From NCBI RefSeq assembly GCF_023074185.1, contig NZ_JADPKY010000035.1, positions 1-64,000 on the forward strand: 64,000 nt of DNA. Direction: 5' to 3'. Source of the stretch: Bradyrhizobium sp. 132. Its GTDB lineage: Bacteria; Pseudomonadota; Alphaproteobacteria; Rhizobiales; Xanthobacteraceae. Each line of letters opens with the position of its first letter. The stretch's first letter is position 1. The notes beneath the pieces are model-generated. The model was not told where the DNA came from. It searched no databases and worked only from the letters and a program-made list of their open reading frames with translations. Of this stretch, positions 10,787-19,394 are shown one piece after another. A program made the translations under genes and the position numbers.

Positions 10787-11490
10787 GCGCCGTTATCCTG
10801 TTCCTGGGCGTGATCGCGGTCATCGCCGGATGGTGGCTCTCGCAGCAACGGCTGACTGCCAAGCCGTGGCTGGAGGCGGGTCCGATCGATGACTTCCCAG
10901 GCACGGGCGCAATGACCTGGCCGGCAGCGAAGGTCGGACTTGGCGTATTCCTCGCCGTCGCCGGCTCGCTGTTCACACTTTTCATCAGCGCCTACTCCAT
11001 GCGCATGAACATGGCGGACTGGCGGACAATGCCCGTGCCGACGGTACTGTGGTTCAACACGGGCGTGCTGGTCATAAGCAGTGTCGCATTGCAATGGGCG
11101 TACGTTGCGACGCGCCGGAACGACATCGACGGCGCCATCGTCGGTCTGCTCGCCGCTGGAGGGGCAGCGATCACGTTTCTCGCAGGACAGCTTCTGGCGT
11201 GGCAACAGCTGAACGCCGCCGGCTATTTCGTGGCGTCCAATCCGGCCAATGCCTTCTTCTACATGATCACCGCGGTGCACGGGCTGCACCTGACCGGCGG
11301 CTTGCTGGCGCTCGGCAGGACCACAGCCAAGGTATGGCACCGTAACGCCGCGACGGCCGAGATGCGCCTGAGCGTGGAGCTCTGCACCATCTACTGGCAT
11401 TTCCTCCTGCTGGTCTGGGTTGTCCTGCTCGGTCTCCTGACGGGTTGGACGAACGATTTCGTCGACATCTGTCGCCAGTTGCTGAGCTAG
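10783..11490 (+). CDS. coxO: Cytochrome c oxidase subunit III-like protein (first copy)
   Basis: 235 residues, starting at a GTG that overlaps the coxN stop as GTGA, so the two are translationally coupled. About six or seven hydrophobic segments are seen. The subunit III signature appears as FFYMITAVHGLHLTGGLLAL (about 158-177), followed by a C-terminal ELCTIYWHFLLLVWVVLLGLL helix, the same arrangement as in bacterial COX3. Subunit III stabilises the catalytic core and proton uptake. A second subunit III-like gene follows directly, an unusual pairing that matches the coxO/coxP pair of B. japonicum. Symbol assigned by order and similarity. Confidence 0.85.
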   Translation: MSAVILFLGVIAVIAGWWLSQQRLTAKPWLEAGPIDDFPGTGAMTWPAAKVGLGVFLAVAGSLFTLFISAYSMRMNMADWRTMPVPTVLWFNTGVLVISSVALQWAYVATRRNDIDGAIVGLLAAGGAAITFLAGQLLAWQQLNAAGYFVASNPANAFFYMITAVHGLHLTGGLLALGRTTAKVWHRNAATAEMRLSVELCTIYWHFLLLVWVVLLGLLTGWTNDFVDICRQLLS

Positions 11491-11505
11491 GGAGGGTGAA
11501 AACAG

Positions 11506-12228
11506 ATGGCTGAGACTGTGCTGACGAACACGGGGCAAGGTGCTGGGCGACTTCCGGGCTGGCAAGGCATCGCCGCGGACTGGGCTTCTGATCAGCGCGC
11601 CTTCAAAAACGTGTCCTGGGGCAAGGCCATGATGTGGATCTTCCTCCTCAGCGACACCTTCATTTTCAGCTGTTTCCTCCTGTCCTACATGACGGCACGG
11701 ATGTCGACGACCGTGCCATGGCCCAACCCAAGCGAGGTCTTCGCGCTTAATCTCGGCGGCAAGGACGTCCCCCTTATCCTGATCGCCATCATGACCTTCG
11801 TCTTGATCAGCAGCAGTGGGACGATGGCGATGGCCGTCAATTTCGGCTACCGCAGGGATCGCGTCAGGACCGCAATCCTGATGCTGGTCACGGCAGCATT
11901 CGGCGCGACGTTTGTTGGCATGCAGGCCTTCGAATGGACAAAGTTGATCATGGAGGGCGTTCGCCCCTGGGGCAACCCGTGGGGCGCGGCGCAGTTCGGC
12001 TCTTGCTTTTTCATGATCACCGGATTCCACGGCACCCACGTCACGATCGGCGTGATCTTCCTGATTGCAATTGCGCGCAAGGTCTTGCGGGGCGACTTCG
12101 ATGTCGAAAGGCGCGGCTTCTTCACGAGCCGGAGAGGCTATTACGAGATCGTCGAAATCACCGGCCTGTACTGGCACTTCGTCGATCTCGTGTGGGTGTT
12201 CATCTTTGCGTTTTTCTATCTTTGGTGA
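11506..12228 (+). CDS. coxP: Cytochrome c oxidase subunit III-like protein (second copy)
   Basis: 240 residues beginning 15 bp after coxO, with GGAGGGTG upstream of the ATG. Membrane segments follow a soluble N-terminus of about 45 residues. COX3 motifs are complete: GKAMMWIFLLSDTFIFSCFL with its acidic residue, GMQAFEWTKLI, CFFMITGFHGTHVTIGVIF and ITGLYWHFVDLVWVFIFAFFY. This copy is closer to canonical subunit III than coxO, which lacks the FEW-type helix as clearly. The two products may both be in the complex, or one may be an accessory subunit. Confidence 0.88.
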   Translation: MAETVLTNTGQGAGRLPGWQGIAADWASDQRAFKNVSWGKAMMWIFLLSDTFIFSCFLLSYMTARMSTTVPWPNPSEVFALNLGGKDVPLILIAIMTFVLISSSGTMAMAVNFGYRRDRVRTAILMLVTAAFGATFVGMQAFEWTKLIMEGVRPWGNPWGAAQFGSCFFMITGFHGTHVTIGVIFLIAIARKVLRGDFDVERRGFFTSRRGYYEIVEITGLYWHFVDLVWVFIFAFFYLW

Positions 12229-12237
12229 GGTCGGCGC

Positions 12238-12630
12238 ATGACAAATGCCACGGTACACATGGAAGGACAGCTCCAGGCCCATGTGCATGACGCAGTCGCA
12301 GCGGCGGCGGCACACGCCAAGGGCCAGCAGCACCCGATCAAACTCTACCTCGTGGTCTGGGCATGGTTGTTCGTGCTCAGCACCTGCTCCTATCTCGTCG
12401 ACTATTTTGGCCTGCACGGCAGTCTGAGATGGTCGCTGATCCTGCTGTTCATGGTGTTGAAGGCCGGCCTCATCGTTGCCGTCTTCATGCATATGGCCTG
12501 GGAGCGGCTGGCCCTGGCCTATGCCATCCTGCTACCGCCGGTCGCGGTGTTGGTTTTTGTGTCGATCATGGTGCTTGAGTCCGAGTACACGCACTTGCTT
12601 CGAGTGGTGTTTTTCGCGACGCCGTTGTAG
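12238..12630 (+). CDS. Cytochrome c oxidase subunit IV (prokaryotic type)
   Basis: A 130-residue small membrane protein ending the cox operon, starting 9 bp after coxP. A His/Ala-rich N-terminus is followed by three hydrophobic segments: YLVVWAWLFVLSTCSYLVDY (about 38-57), LRWSLILLFMVLKAGLIVAVF, then VAVLVFVSIMVL. The MVLKAGLIVAVFMHM stretch is the typical core of prokaryotic COX4/CyoD-like proteins, which help assemble the CuB site. No symbol is assigned because its name in the coxMNOP literature is not certain to me. Confidence 0.85.
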   Translation: MTNATVHMEGQLQAHVHDAVAAAAAHAKGQQHPIKLYLVVWAWLFVLSTCSYLVDYFGLHGSLRWSLILLFMVLKAGLIVAVFMHMAWERLALAYAILLPPVAVLVFVSIMVLESEYTHLLRVVFFATPL

Positions 12631-12657
12631 AACCCGCGGGCTCGCAAGGCCGGGAAT

Positions 12658-14415
12658 TCACCCCTCGAACGCGTCGATCGACGCTTTGCTCCCACGCGAC
12701 ACCAGCGTCTCGTCCGGGGCGGCTAGCTGCTCGCCTTTGTCGCGAAAGCGGTTGGTGATGGGATAGCGGCGGTCGCGGCCGAAATTCTTGGCCGTCACCT
12801 TGACGCCGGGTGCCGCCTGGCGGCGCTTGTATTCGGCGACGTTGAGGAGATGGTCGATGCGCACCACCGTCTCGCGGTCGAAGCCGGCGGCGATGATTTT
12901 GTCGAGCGGCGCTTCGCGCTCGATGAGACGCTCGAGAATGGCATCGAGCACCTCGTAAGGCGGCAACGAATCCTGGTCAGTCTGGTTCTCGCGCAGCTCC
13001 GCCGTCGGCGGACGTGTGATGATATCGGGCGGGATCACCTCGCCGGCCGGCCCGAGCGCGCCATCGGGCTTCCAGACATTGCGCAAGCTTGCCAGCCGAA
13101 ACACCTGCGTCTTGTAGATGTCCTTGATCGGATTGAAGCCGCCGTTCATATCGCCGTAGAGCGTGGCGTAGCCGACCGACATTTCCGACTTGTTGCCGGT
13201 GGTCATCACCATCAGCCCGGTCTTGTTCGAGATCGCCATCAGCAGCGTGCCGCGGGTGCGGGCCTGGAGATTTTCTTCGGTGATATCCGGCGGCAAATTC
13301 TTGAAGATGCCGGACAATATGGTCTCGAACCCGGTCACGGCTTCGGCGATCGGCAGCACCTCATAACGAATCCCGAGATGGCCGGCGAGCTCGCCGGCGT
13401 CCGCGATCGAGCTTGCCGCAGTGTAGCGGTAAGGCAGCATCACACCGTGCACCTGATCGGCGCCGAGCGCATCGACCGCGATTGCCGCGCAGAGGGCAGA
13501 GTCGATGCCGCCGGAGATACCGAGCAGCACACCGGGAAAGCCGTTCTTGGCGACGTAATCACGCAAGCCGAGCACGCAGGCTGCATAGTCGGCATAGTCG
13601 CCCTCGGGCTGCTCCGCGACAGGACCGGTGCAGCGCCAATCGTCGCCGTTTCTGGTGAAGCGCAGTGTGGTGATGCTTTCCGCGAACGCCGGCAATTGCG
13701 CCGCGAGCGAAAGATCGCCGTTGAGCGCGAAGGAAGCACCGTCAAACACCAGCTCGTCCTGGCCGCAAACCTGGTTGAGATAGACCAGCGGCAAGCCGCT
13801 CTCGGTGACGCGCGCGACCGCAACCGACAAACGCACATCGGCCTTGTCGCGGGCGTAGGGCGAGCCGTTCGGCACCAGAATGATCTCGACGCCGGTCTCG
13901 GCCAGCGTCTCGACCACGTTCTCGTAATCCTCGGACTCTTCCAGCCAGATGTCCTCGCAGATCGGCACACCGATCCGAACGCCGCGCACGGTCACCGGCC
14001 CCGCGGCGGGGCCGCGCGAAAACAGCCGCTTCTCGTCGAACACGCCGTAATTCGGCAGGTTGCATTTGAAGCGAAGCGCGGCGATACGGCCGCCATCGAG
14101 CAGCGCGCAGGCATTGTAGAGTCTGCCCTCCTCCACCCAGGGCGTGCCGACCAGCATGGCCGGGCCGCCATCAGCGGTCTCGCGCGCGAGCGCCTCGATC
14201 GCGGCGCGGCAAGCGGCCTGGAAGGAAGGCTTCTGCACGAGATCTTCCGGCGGGTAGCCGGCAATGAACAATTCCGGAAACAGCACGAGATCGGCACCGT
14301 CGGACTTGGCCTGCGCGCGCGCGGCACGCGCCTTGGCGGCATTGCCGTCGATGTCGCCCACGGTCGGATTGAGCTGGGCGAGCGTGACCGCGAATTCGTT
14401 GAGACGTTCGGTCAT
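12658..14415 (-). CDS. nadE: Glutamine-dependent NAD+ synthetase
   Basis: A 585-residue two-domain enzyme converting nicotinate adenine dinucleotide, ATP and glutamine to NAD+. The N-terminal nitrilase-type glutaminase shows its full triad: Glu48 (LFPELF), Lys117 (RFKCNLPNYG) and Cys153 (PICEDIW). The C-terminal synthetase has the ATP-pyrophosphatase P-loop SGGIDSA at 301-307 and the substrate-binding region GNKSEMSVGYATLYGD. Length is typical of the bacterial glutamine-dependent form. It is convergent with the cox operon and followed upstream by a palindromic repeat. Confidence 0.96.
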   Translation of the reverse strand: MTERLNEFAVTLAQLNPTVGDIDGNAAKARAARAQAKSDGADLVLFPELFIAGYPPEDLVQKPSFQAACRAAIEALARETADGGPAMLVGTPWVEEGRLYNACALLDGGRIAALRFKCNLPNYGVFDEKRLFSRGPAAGPVTVRGVRIGVPICEDIWLEESEDYENVVETLAETGVEIILVPNGSPYARDKADVRLSVAVARVTESGLPLVYLNQVCGQDELVFDGASFALNGDLSLAAQLPAFAESITTLRFTRNGDDWRCTGPVAEQPEGDYADYAACVLGLRDYVAKNGFPGVLLGISGGIDSALCAAIAVDALGADQVHGVMLPYRYTAASSIADAGELAGHLGIRYEVLPIAEAVTGFETILSGIFKNLPPDITEENLQARTRGTLLMAISNKTGLMVMTTGNKSEMSVGYATLYGDMNGGFNPIKDIYKTQVFRLASLRNVWKPDGALGPAGEVIPPDIITRPPTAELRENQTDQDSLPPYEVLDAILERLIEREAPLDKIIAAGFDRETVVRIDHLLNVAEYKRRQAAPGVKVTAKNFGRDRRYPITNRFRDKGEQLAAPDETLVSRGSKASIDAFEG

Positions 14416-14434
14416 GGCCGCCGCGCTCCGATCA

Positions 14435-14483
14435 GAGCATGATCCGGAAAAGTGTGAAGCGGTTTTCCGAAAAGATCATGCTC
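14435..14483. repeat. Rhizobiales-type palindromic repeat
   Basis: gagcatgatc and gatcatgctc form the outer arms; the inner arms are cggaaaa and ttttccg, with a loop gtgtgaagcgg. From memory, this gagcatgatc...ttttcgg hairpin is a frequent intergenic element in Bradyrhizobium, Rhizobium and Mesorhizobium. Here it lies between nadE and dgkA. Confidence 0.8.
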
Positions 14484-14513
14484 AAAACAACAACCTAAAG
14501 CGCGATTAGCGCT

Positions 14514-14867
14514 TTAGAGGAACCCCAACCGCTCGATGATGGCGATGATCCAGAACGCGCCGGCCATCAGGAGCGCAACACCGACCGCGGCCGAGCCCAT
14601 GTCCTTGACCCGGCCGATCTGTTTGTCGTGATCCATGGTCAGCCGGTCGGCAAGCTTCTCGATCGCGGTGTTGAGCAGCTCGACCACCAGCACGAACGCG
14701 ACTGAACACACCAGCTCGACCGCGCGCATCGCGGTCGCGCCGACGAACCACGCCAGCGGCAGCGACAAAAGGAGCGCGACAATCTCCTCGCGGACGGCCT
14801 GCTCCGACCGGAACGCAAAGGCCAGACCGTTGCGGGAATTGACCGTGGCCTTCAAGATCCGCAGCAA
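14514..14867 (-). CDS. dgkA: Diacylglycerol kinase
   Basis: A 117-residue inner-membrane kinase that phosphorylates diacylglycerol to phosphatidate, recycling lipid from envelope glycan synthesis. Three hydrophobic helices are visible. The diagnostic ELLNTAIEKLADR block (about 64-76) carries the catalytic and Mg-binding glutamates, followed by KDMGSAAVG (about 88-96). Length is as in Escherichia coli DgkA. It begins only 4 bases after the aroG stop, so the two are probably cotranscribed, although the pathways are unrelated. Confidence 0.93.
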   Translation of the reverse strand: MLRILKATVNSRNGLAFAFRSEQAVREEIVALLLSLPLAWFVGATAMRAVELVCSVAFVLVVELLNTAIEKLADRLTMDHDKQIGRVKDMGSAAVGVALLMAGAFWIIAIIERLGFL

Positions 14868-14871
14868 GGTC

Positions 14872-16260
14872 TCAGAGCCCCGCTGCGGCCGGCACCGGCA
14901 TGACCTTGCCGGCGCGCTCCTGCTTGAGCAGCTCCGCGATCAGGAAAGCCATGTCGATGGATTGCTCGGCATTGAGCCGGGGATCGCAGACCGTGTGATA
15001 GCGATCGTTGAGATCCTCGTCGGTGATCGCGCGGGCGCCGCCGATACACTCAGTGACATTCTGGCCGGTCATCTCCAGATGCACGCCGCCGGCGTGCGTG
15101 CCTTCTGCCGCGTGGATGGTGAAGAACGACTTCACCTCGGACAGGATGCGGTCGAAGGGGCGCGTCTTGTAACCCGACGTCGAGGTGATGGTGTTGCCGT
15201 GCATGGGATCGCACGACCAGACCACCACTTTGCCCTCGCGCTTCACGGCGCGGATCATGTTCGGCAGGTGCTCGCCGACCTTGTCGGAGCCGAAGCGACC
15301 GATCAGCGTCAACCGGCCCGGCTCGTTGTCGGGATTGAGCACGTCGATCAGCTTCAGCAGTTCGTCGGGCTTGAGCGACGGACCGCATTTGAGCCCGATC
15401 GGGTTCTTGATGCCGCGGAAATATTCGATATGGCCGTGATCGAGCTGGCGGGTGCGGTCGCCAATCCAGATCATGTGGCCCGAGGTCGCGTACCAGTCGC
15501 CCGTGGTGGAATCGACGCGGGTCATGGCCTGCTCATAGCCGAGCAGCAGCGCCTCGTGGCTGGTGTAGAAATCGGTGGCGCGCAGCTCGGGGTGAGCTTC
15601 GAGATCGAGGCCGCAGGCGCGCATGAAGTTGAGCGCGTCCGAGATGCGGTCGGCCAATTCCTTGTAGCGGCGGGACTGCGGCGAGTCCTTGAGGAAGCCG
15701 AGCATCCACTGATGCACGCTGCCGAGATTGGCGTAGCCGCCGGTCGCGAACGCGCGCAACAGGTTCAGCGTCGCCGCCGATTGCCGGTAGGCCATCAGCT
15801 GGCGCTGCGGATCAGGGACGCGCGCTGCCTTGGTGAAGGCGATGTCGTTGACGATGTCGCCGCGATAGCTCGGCAGCTCGACGCCGTCGATCTTCTCGGT
15901 CGGCGACGACCGCGGCTTGGCGAACTGACCGGCGACACGGCCGACCTTCACCACCGGCACGGCACCGGCATAAGTCAGCACCACCGCCATCTGGAGCAGC
16001 ACGCGGAAGAAGTCGCGAATGTTGTTGGCGCCGTGTTCGGCAAAGCTCTCGGCGCAGTCGCCGCCCTGCAGCAGGAAGGCCTCACCGGCAGCGACTCGCG
16101 CCAGCGACTTCTTCAGGTTGCGCGCCTCGCCCGCGAACACCAGCGGCGGAAAGGTCGCAAGCTGCGCCTCGACGTCGGCCAGGGCCTTGGCGTCGGGATA
16201 GTCGGGCACCTGTAGCACCGGCTTGCTGCGCCAGGACTCGGGCGTCCACCGCTCGGACAT
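14872..16260 (-). CDS. aroG: Class II 3-deoxy-7-phosphoheptulonate synthase
   Basis: A 462-residue plant-like (class II) DAHP synthase, condensing phosphoenolpyruvate and erythrose 4-phosphate in the first step of the shikimate pathway. The metal-binding cysteine is Cys69 in [11 protein letters not shown]; later motifs include [19 protein letters not shown] and the [15 protein letters not shown] block, all characteristic of the class. The ATG at 16260 has GGAGAG upstream and starts at [10 protein letters not shown], the usual N-terminus; the frame extends ten residues further without support. Its length exceeds class I enzymes, confirming the class. Confidence 0.95.
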   Translation of the reverse strand: MSERWTPESWRSKPVLQVPDYPDAKALADVEAQLATFPPLVFAGEARNLKKSLARVAAGEAFLLQGGDCAESFAEHGANNIRDFFRVLLQMAVVLTYAGAVPVVKVGRVAGQFAKPRSSPTEKIDGVELPSYRGDIVNDIAFTKAARVPDPQRQLMAYRQSAATLNLLRAFATGGYANLGSVHQWMLGFLKDSPQSRRYKELADRISDALNFMRACGLDLEAHPELRATDFYTSHEALLLGYEQAMTRVDSTTGDWYATSGHMIWIGDRTRQLDHGHIEYFRGIKNPIGLKCGPSLKPDELLKLIDVLNPDNEPGRLTLIGRFGSDKVGEHLPNMIRAVKREGKVVVWSCDPMHGNTITSTSGYKTRPFDRILSEVKSFFTIHAAEGTHAGGVHLEMTGQNVTECIGGARAITDEDLNDRYHTVCDPRLNAEQSIDMAFLIAELLKQERAGKVMPVPAAAGL

Positions 16261-16440
16261 CGCAATCTCTCCGTGAAGCAAAAAGTGCAACCTGATCTGT
16301 GGGTTGCGAGGGCCGCCTTATACACAGGCTAATCCTTGGCCGCCAGTTGTAAATCCATCTGGCACTGCAAACCCTTGCGGGAAAAGCCAAATTCGCATTT
16401 GCTGGGAACGGCGAGGAAACTGGCAGGATACCTTCTGCCC

Positions 16441-17336
16441 ATGGACGCGGCATTGGACGACGTTTTCGTTGACGAGATCAGCTTCCCGGCGACCGACGGG
16501 TATGCGCTGAGCGGCACCCTGTTCCTGCCGCGCGGCACCAAACGCCATGCCGTACTGATCAACTCCGCCACCGCCGTCCCGCGGAAAATCTATCGCGGCT
16601 TTGCCTCCTATCTCGCCCATCGCGGCTGCGCGGTCCTGACTTACGACTATCGCGGCATCGGCGACTCCCGGCTGCCGGCGATGGTCGGCTACAACCAGCC
16701 GAAATCACTGGTCGGTTTCAAGGCCTCGATGTCGGACTGGGCCGCGCTCGACGTCACCGCCGCCGTGCACTGGATGCGCGCGCTACCGCACCCTTCCCCT
16801 GGCCTATGTCGGCCACTCCTTCGGCGGCCAGGCGCTCGGGCTGATCGCGAACAGCGTGGACATCTCGCGCGCCGCGTTTGTGGCCTCGCAGGCGGCCACC
16901 TGGCGGCTGATGACGTCGCCGGAAAAATACCGGGTCTTCGCCTTCATGAATTTTGTCGGAGTGCCGCTCGTCCACGCGCTCGGTTACGCGCCGGGCTGGG
17001 CCGGCATCGGCGAGGATTTGCCCAAGGGCGTTTTCCTGCAATGGGCCGAGTGGGTCTCGAGCCCGCGCTATCTCTTCGATTCAAAGCTGCCGGCGCTGGA
17101 GAATTTTGCCAAAATTCAAGGGCGAGCTGCGCACACTCTGCTTCTCCGACGACCCGTGGGCGACGCGGCCCGCCGTCGAACTGCTTGCGAGCGGGTTCAC
17201 CGCGATCAAGCCAGAGGTGGTGACGGTCAAACCGTCAGAGGTCAGCGCCAAGGGAATAGGCCATTTCGGCTTCTTCCGCCCCGAGCATCGCGACACGCTG
17301 TGGCGCGGCGTGGCGGAATGGATCCAGGGGGAGTGA
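16441..17336 (+). pseudogene. Alpha/beta hydrolase, twice frameshifted
   Basis: A single alpha/beta hydrolase is readable only across three frames. Frame one runs from MDAALDDVFVDEISF to WMRAL (about 16441-16788). The nucleophile elbow AYVGHSFGGQALGL is read in the next frame from about 16790. Near 17112 the frame changes again to FKGELRTLCFSDDPWATRP, ending GHFGFFRPEHRDTLW with the presumed catalytic His. The first break looks like loss of two bases in a cgcgcg run; the second looks like one extra A in an aaaa run (17111-17114). Recombined, the protein would have a normal length of about 298 residues. Either a recent pseudogene or two sequencing errors. No substrate can be assigned. Confidence 0.75.
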
Positions 17337-17345
17337 GGCGGACAC

Positions 17346-17609
17346 TTAACGAATGATCGTCGTCAGCGACGAGTAGCGCTTGTTCGGCTTGCCTTCGCCC
17401 GGCGCGAATTGCGCAAACGCCTCGCTGACGCGGACCGCCGGCGGCGTATCGCCGGCGAAACGAAACTCCTTCGGCTGCGGCGCGTAGAAGCTGCCGCTGT
17501 AATAGGCGTCGTCGAAGCGCGCCTCGCCGACCCCGAACAATGCGTCGCACGCGATCAGGAGCGCGTAGACTCCCGCGACCGCGACGACGACCTCCCTGAG
17601 AACTGACAT
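17346..17609 (-). CDS. Small membrane-anchored hypothetical protein
   Basis: 87 residues from the ATG at 17609; an extension to 17654 is possible but adds no recognisable sequence. One hydrophobic helix near the N-terminus (about residues 5-22, VVVAVAGVYALLIACDALFG) could be a signal anchor. The rest is polar and aromatic (AYYSGSFYAPQPKEF). No known family recognised. It is convergent with the broken hydrolase. Confidence 0.55.
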   Translation of the reverse strand: MSVLREVVVAVAGVYALLIACDALFGVGEARFDDAYYSGSFYAPQPKEFRFAGDTPPAVRVSEAFAQFAPGEGKPNKRYSSLTTIIR

Positions 17610-17735
17610 GCTGGTGCCCCACACTGTTGCAGGCAGGATGCACGCCGGTTCCAAAGCCGGGGTTTAAGGCCGCGTGGTTCTTGTCCGCAGGGTTTGCCGC
17701 CGCTGAGCGGAATGCAGGCAATTTTACCGATCTCG

Positions 17736-17773
17736 AAAAAAGAGCCCGCCGGATCGGGCGATCAGGCGGGCTC
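17736..17773 (-). terminator. Rho-independent terminator of the aldehyde dehydrogenase gene
   Basis: On the minus strand GAGCCCGCC and GGCGGGCTC form a perfect 9-bp stem with a 14-base loop, followed directly by TTTTTT. It lies 23 bp past the aldehyde dehydrogenase stop. Confidence 0.85.
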
Positions 17774-17796
17774 CAGGCTTGGCCGCTCGGGAGGTA

Positions 17797-19281
17797 TCAG
17801 ACGGCCAGGTTCATCCACACAGCCTTCGGCTCGGTGAAGTTGTCGAGCGCGGCGCTGCCGTGCTCGCGGCCGAGGCCGGAGTCGCGCTCGCCGCCCCAGG
17901 GCAGGCGCACGTCGGTGTAGCCATAGGTGTTCATCCAGACCGTGCCCGCGCGCGCCCGCTTGGCGAAGCGCTGGAGCTTACCGATGTCGCGGCTCCACAC
18001 GCCGGCAGCCAGGCTGTAGGCCGTGCCGTTGGCGATCCGCAGCGCGTCGGCTTCATCCCTGAACTTGATGACACTGACGACGGGGCCGAAGATCTCCTCC
18101 TGCGATATCCGCATCTCGTGCGCGACATTTGCGAACACTGCGGGGCTGATGAAGTAACCACGCTCGCCGACACGTTCGCCCCCGGTGACGAGGGTCGCGC
18201 CCTCCTTCCGGCCGATGTCGACATAGTCGAGGATCGACTTCATCTGCTTCTCGGAGATCACGGGCCCGAGCACCGTCTTGCGGTCGAGCGGATCACCGAT
18301 CCTGAGCGACTTTGCGCGCGCCACCAGTCGCTCGACGACCTCGTCATAAACCTTCTCCTGCACCAGGACGCGGGAGCCGGCCGAGCAGACCTGGCCGGCA
18401 TTGAAGAAGATGCCGGAGGCCGCTGCTTTGGATGCGGCTTCGAGATCGGCATCGTCAAAGATGACGTTGGCCGACTTGCCGCCGAGCTCGAGCGAGACAC
18501 GCTTGAAGTTGCTTGCGGCGCCCTTCATGATTCCACGACCCACGCCGGGTGAGCCGGTGAAGGTGACCTTGTCGACGTCAGGGTGATTAACCAGCGCATC
18601 GCCGACGACCCGGCCGGGCCCCGTGACGACGTTGAAGACGCCCGCCGGCAGGCCGGCCTCAAGCGCGAGTTCGGCGATGCGCAGCGCCGACAGCGAGGTC
18701 AGCTCGGCCGGCTTCATCACGATGGTGCAGCCGCAGGCCAGCGCCGGCGCCAGCTTCCACATCCCGATCATCAGCGGGAAATTCCAGGGCACGATGGCGG
18801 CGACCACGCCGACCGGCTCGCGCAAGGTGTAGGTCAGGGCGTCGTCGCGCACGGGCACGACGTCGCCGCTGATCTTGTCGGCCCAGCCGGCGTAGTAGAT
18901 CAGCGTGTCGACCGCGGCCGGGAAATCCTGCCGCGAGGTCGCGGCGATCGGCTTGCCGGCATCGATCGACTCGAGTTCGATGATCTCGTCGGCGTGCTGC
19001 TTGAGCAGGTCTGCCCAGCGCAGCAGGATCTGGCCTCGTTCGGATGGCCGCATCGTGCGCCATGGGCCTTCGAAAGCCCGGCGCGCGGCGGCAACCGCAT
19101 GCTCGACATCGGCCTCGTTGCCTTCGGCGACGACGGCGATGAGCTGCCCGGTGGCCGGATTGAGCGATTTGAAGGTGCGACCGGAGCTTGCGGGGACGCG
19201 GCGGCCGTCGATCAGCAGATGCTGGGGCCGGGACATGAACTCGGTGGCCGGTGAGTGTGCAAAGTCATATGCAACAGACAT
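17797..19281 (-). CDS. NAD(P)-dependent aldehyde dehydrogenase
   Basis: About 494 residues of the ALDH superfamily, oxidising an aldehyde to its acid in the cytoplasm. The catalytic cysteine is near residue 299 in FFNAGQVCSAGSR, the general-base glutamate is in SLELGGKSAN, and the cofactor loop PWNFPLM and motif FTGSPGVGRG are intact. The second of two adjacent ATGs (19281) is preferred because GGAGGA lies six bases before it. Substrate not determinable; it resembles betaine or gamma-aminobutyraldehyde-type enzymes. It is divergent from a ModE/LysR-like regulator, and a palindrome adjoins its ribosome site. A terminator follows. Confidence 0.93.
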   Translation of the reverse strand: MSVAYDFAHSPATEFMSRPQHLLIDGRRVPASSGRTFKSLNPATGQLIAVVAEGNEADVEHAVAAARRAFEGPWRTMRPSERGQILLRWADLLKQHADEIIELESIDAGKPIAATSRQDFPAAVDTLIYYAGWADKISGDVVPVRDDALTYTLREPVGVVAAIVPWNFPLMIGMWKLAPALACGCTIVMKPAELTSLSALRIAELALEAGLPAGVFNVVTGPGRVVGDALVNHPDVDKVTFTGSPGVGRGIMKGAASNFKRVSLELGGKSANVIFDDADLEAASKAAASGIFFNAGQVCSAGSRVLVQEKVYDEVVERLVARAKSLRIGDPLDRKTVLGPVISEKQMKSILDYVDIGRKEGATLVTGGERVGERGYFISPAVFANVAHEMRISQEEIFGPVVSVIKFRDEADALRIANGTAYSLAAGVWSRDIGKLQRFAKRARAGTVWMNTYGYTDVRLPWGGERDSGLGREHGSAALDNFTEPKAVWMNLAV

Positions 19282-19296
19282 CATATTTCCTCCAGT

Positions 19297-19310
19297 TCTG
19301 GTATACCAGA
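19297..19310. promoter_or_regulatory. Palindromic operator candidate, GntR/FCD type
   Basis: tctggtataccaga is a perfect 14-bp palindrome containing TGGTATACCA, the form of operator typical of FCD-subfamily GntR repressors. It sits 3 bp upstream of the GGAGGA of the aldehyde dehydrogenase gene, so a bound protein would block transcription or early elongation. No GntR gene is present nearby. The divergent regulator at 19395 is of another family. Confidence 0.6.
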
Positions 19311-19394
19311 CTAAGCGCCGGTTGACCGGAGTAAATATGATATGATTTGCAAATGGGCGCCCCACATATGAAGCGCAGTTCATAAGGATAAGAG

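Noticed and set aside
10768..12492. 574-codon minus-strand frame across coxO and coxP
   Set aside because: It covers both subunit III genes on the opposite strand and is a composition artefact of high-GC coding DNA.
8099..12630. bb3 or bo3-type quinol oxidase
   Set aside because: Subunit II keeps all CuA ligands (Cys225, Cys229, His190, His233, Met236), so the enzyme uses cytochrome c, not quinol.
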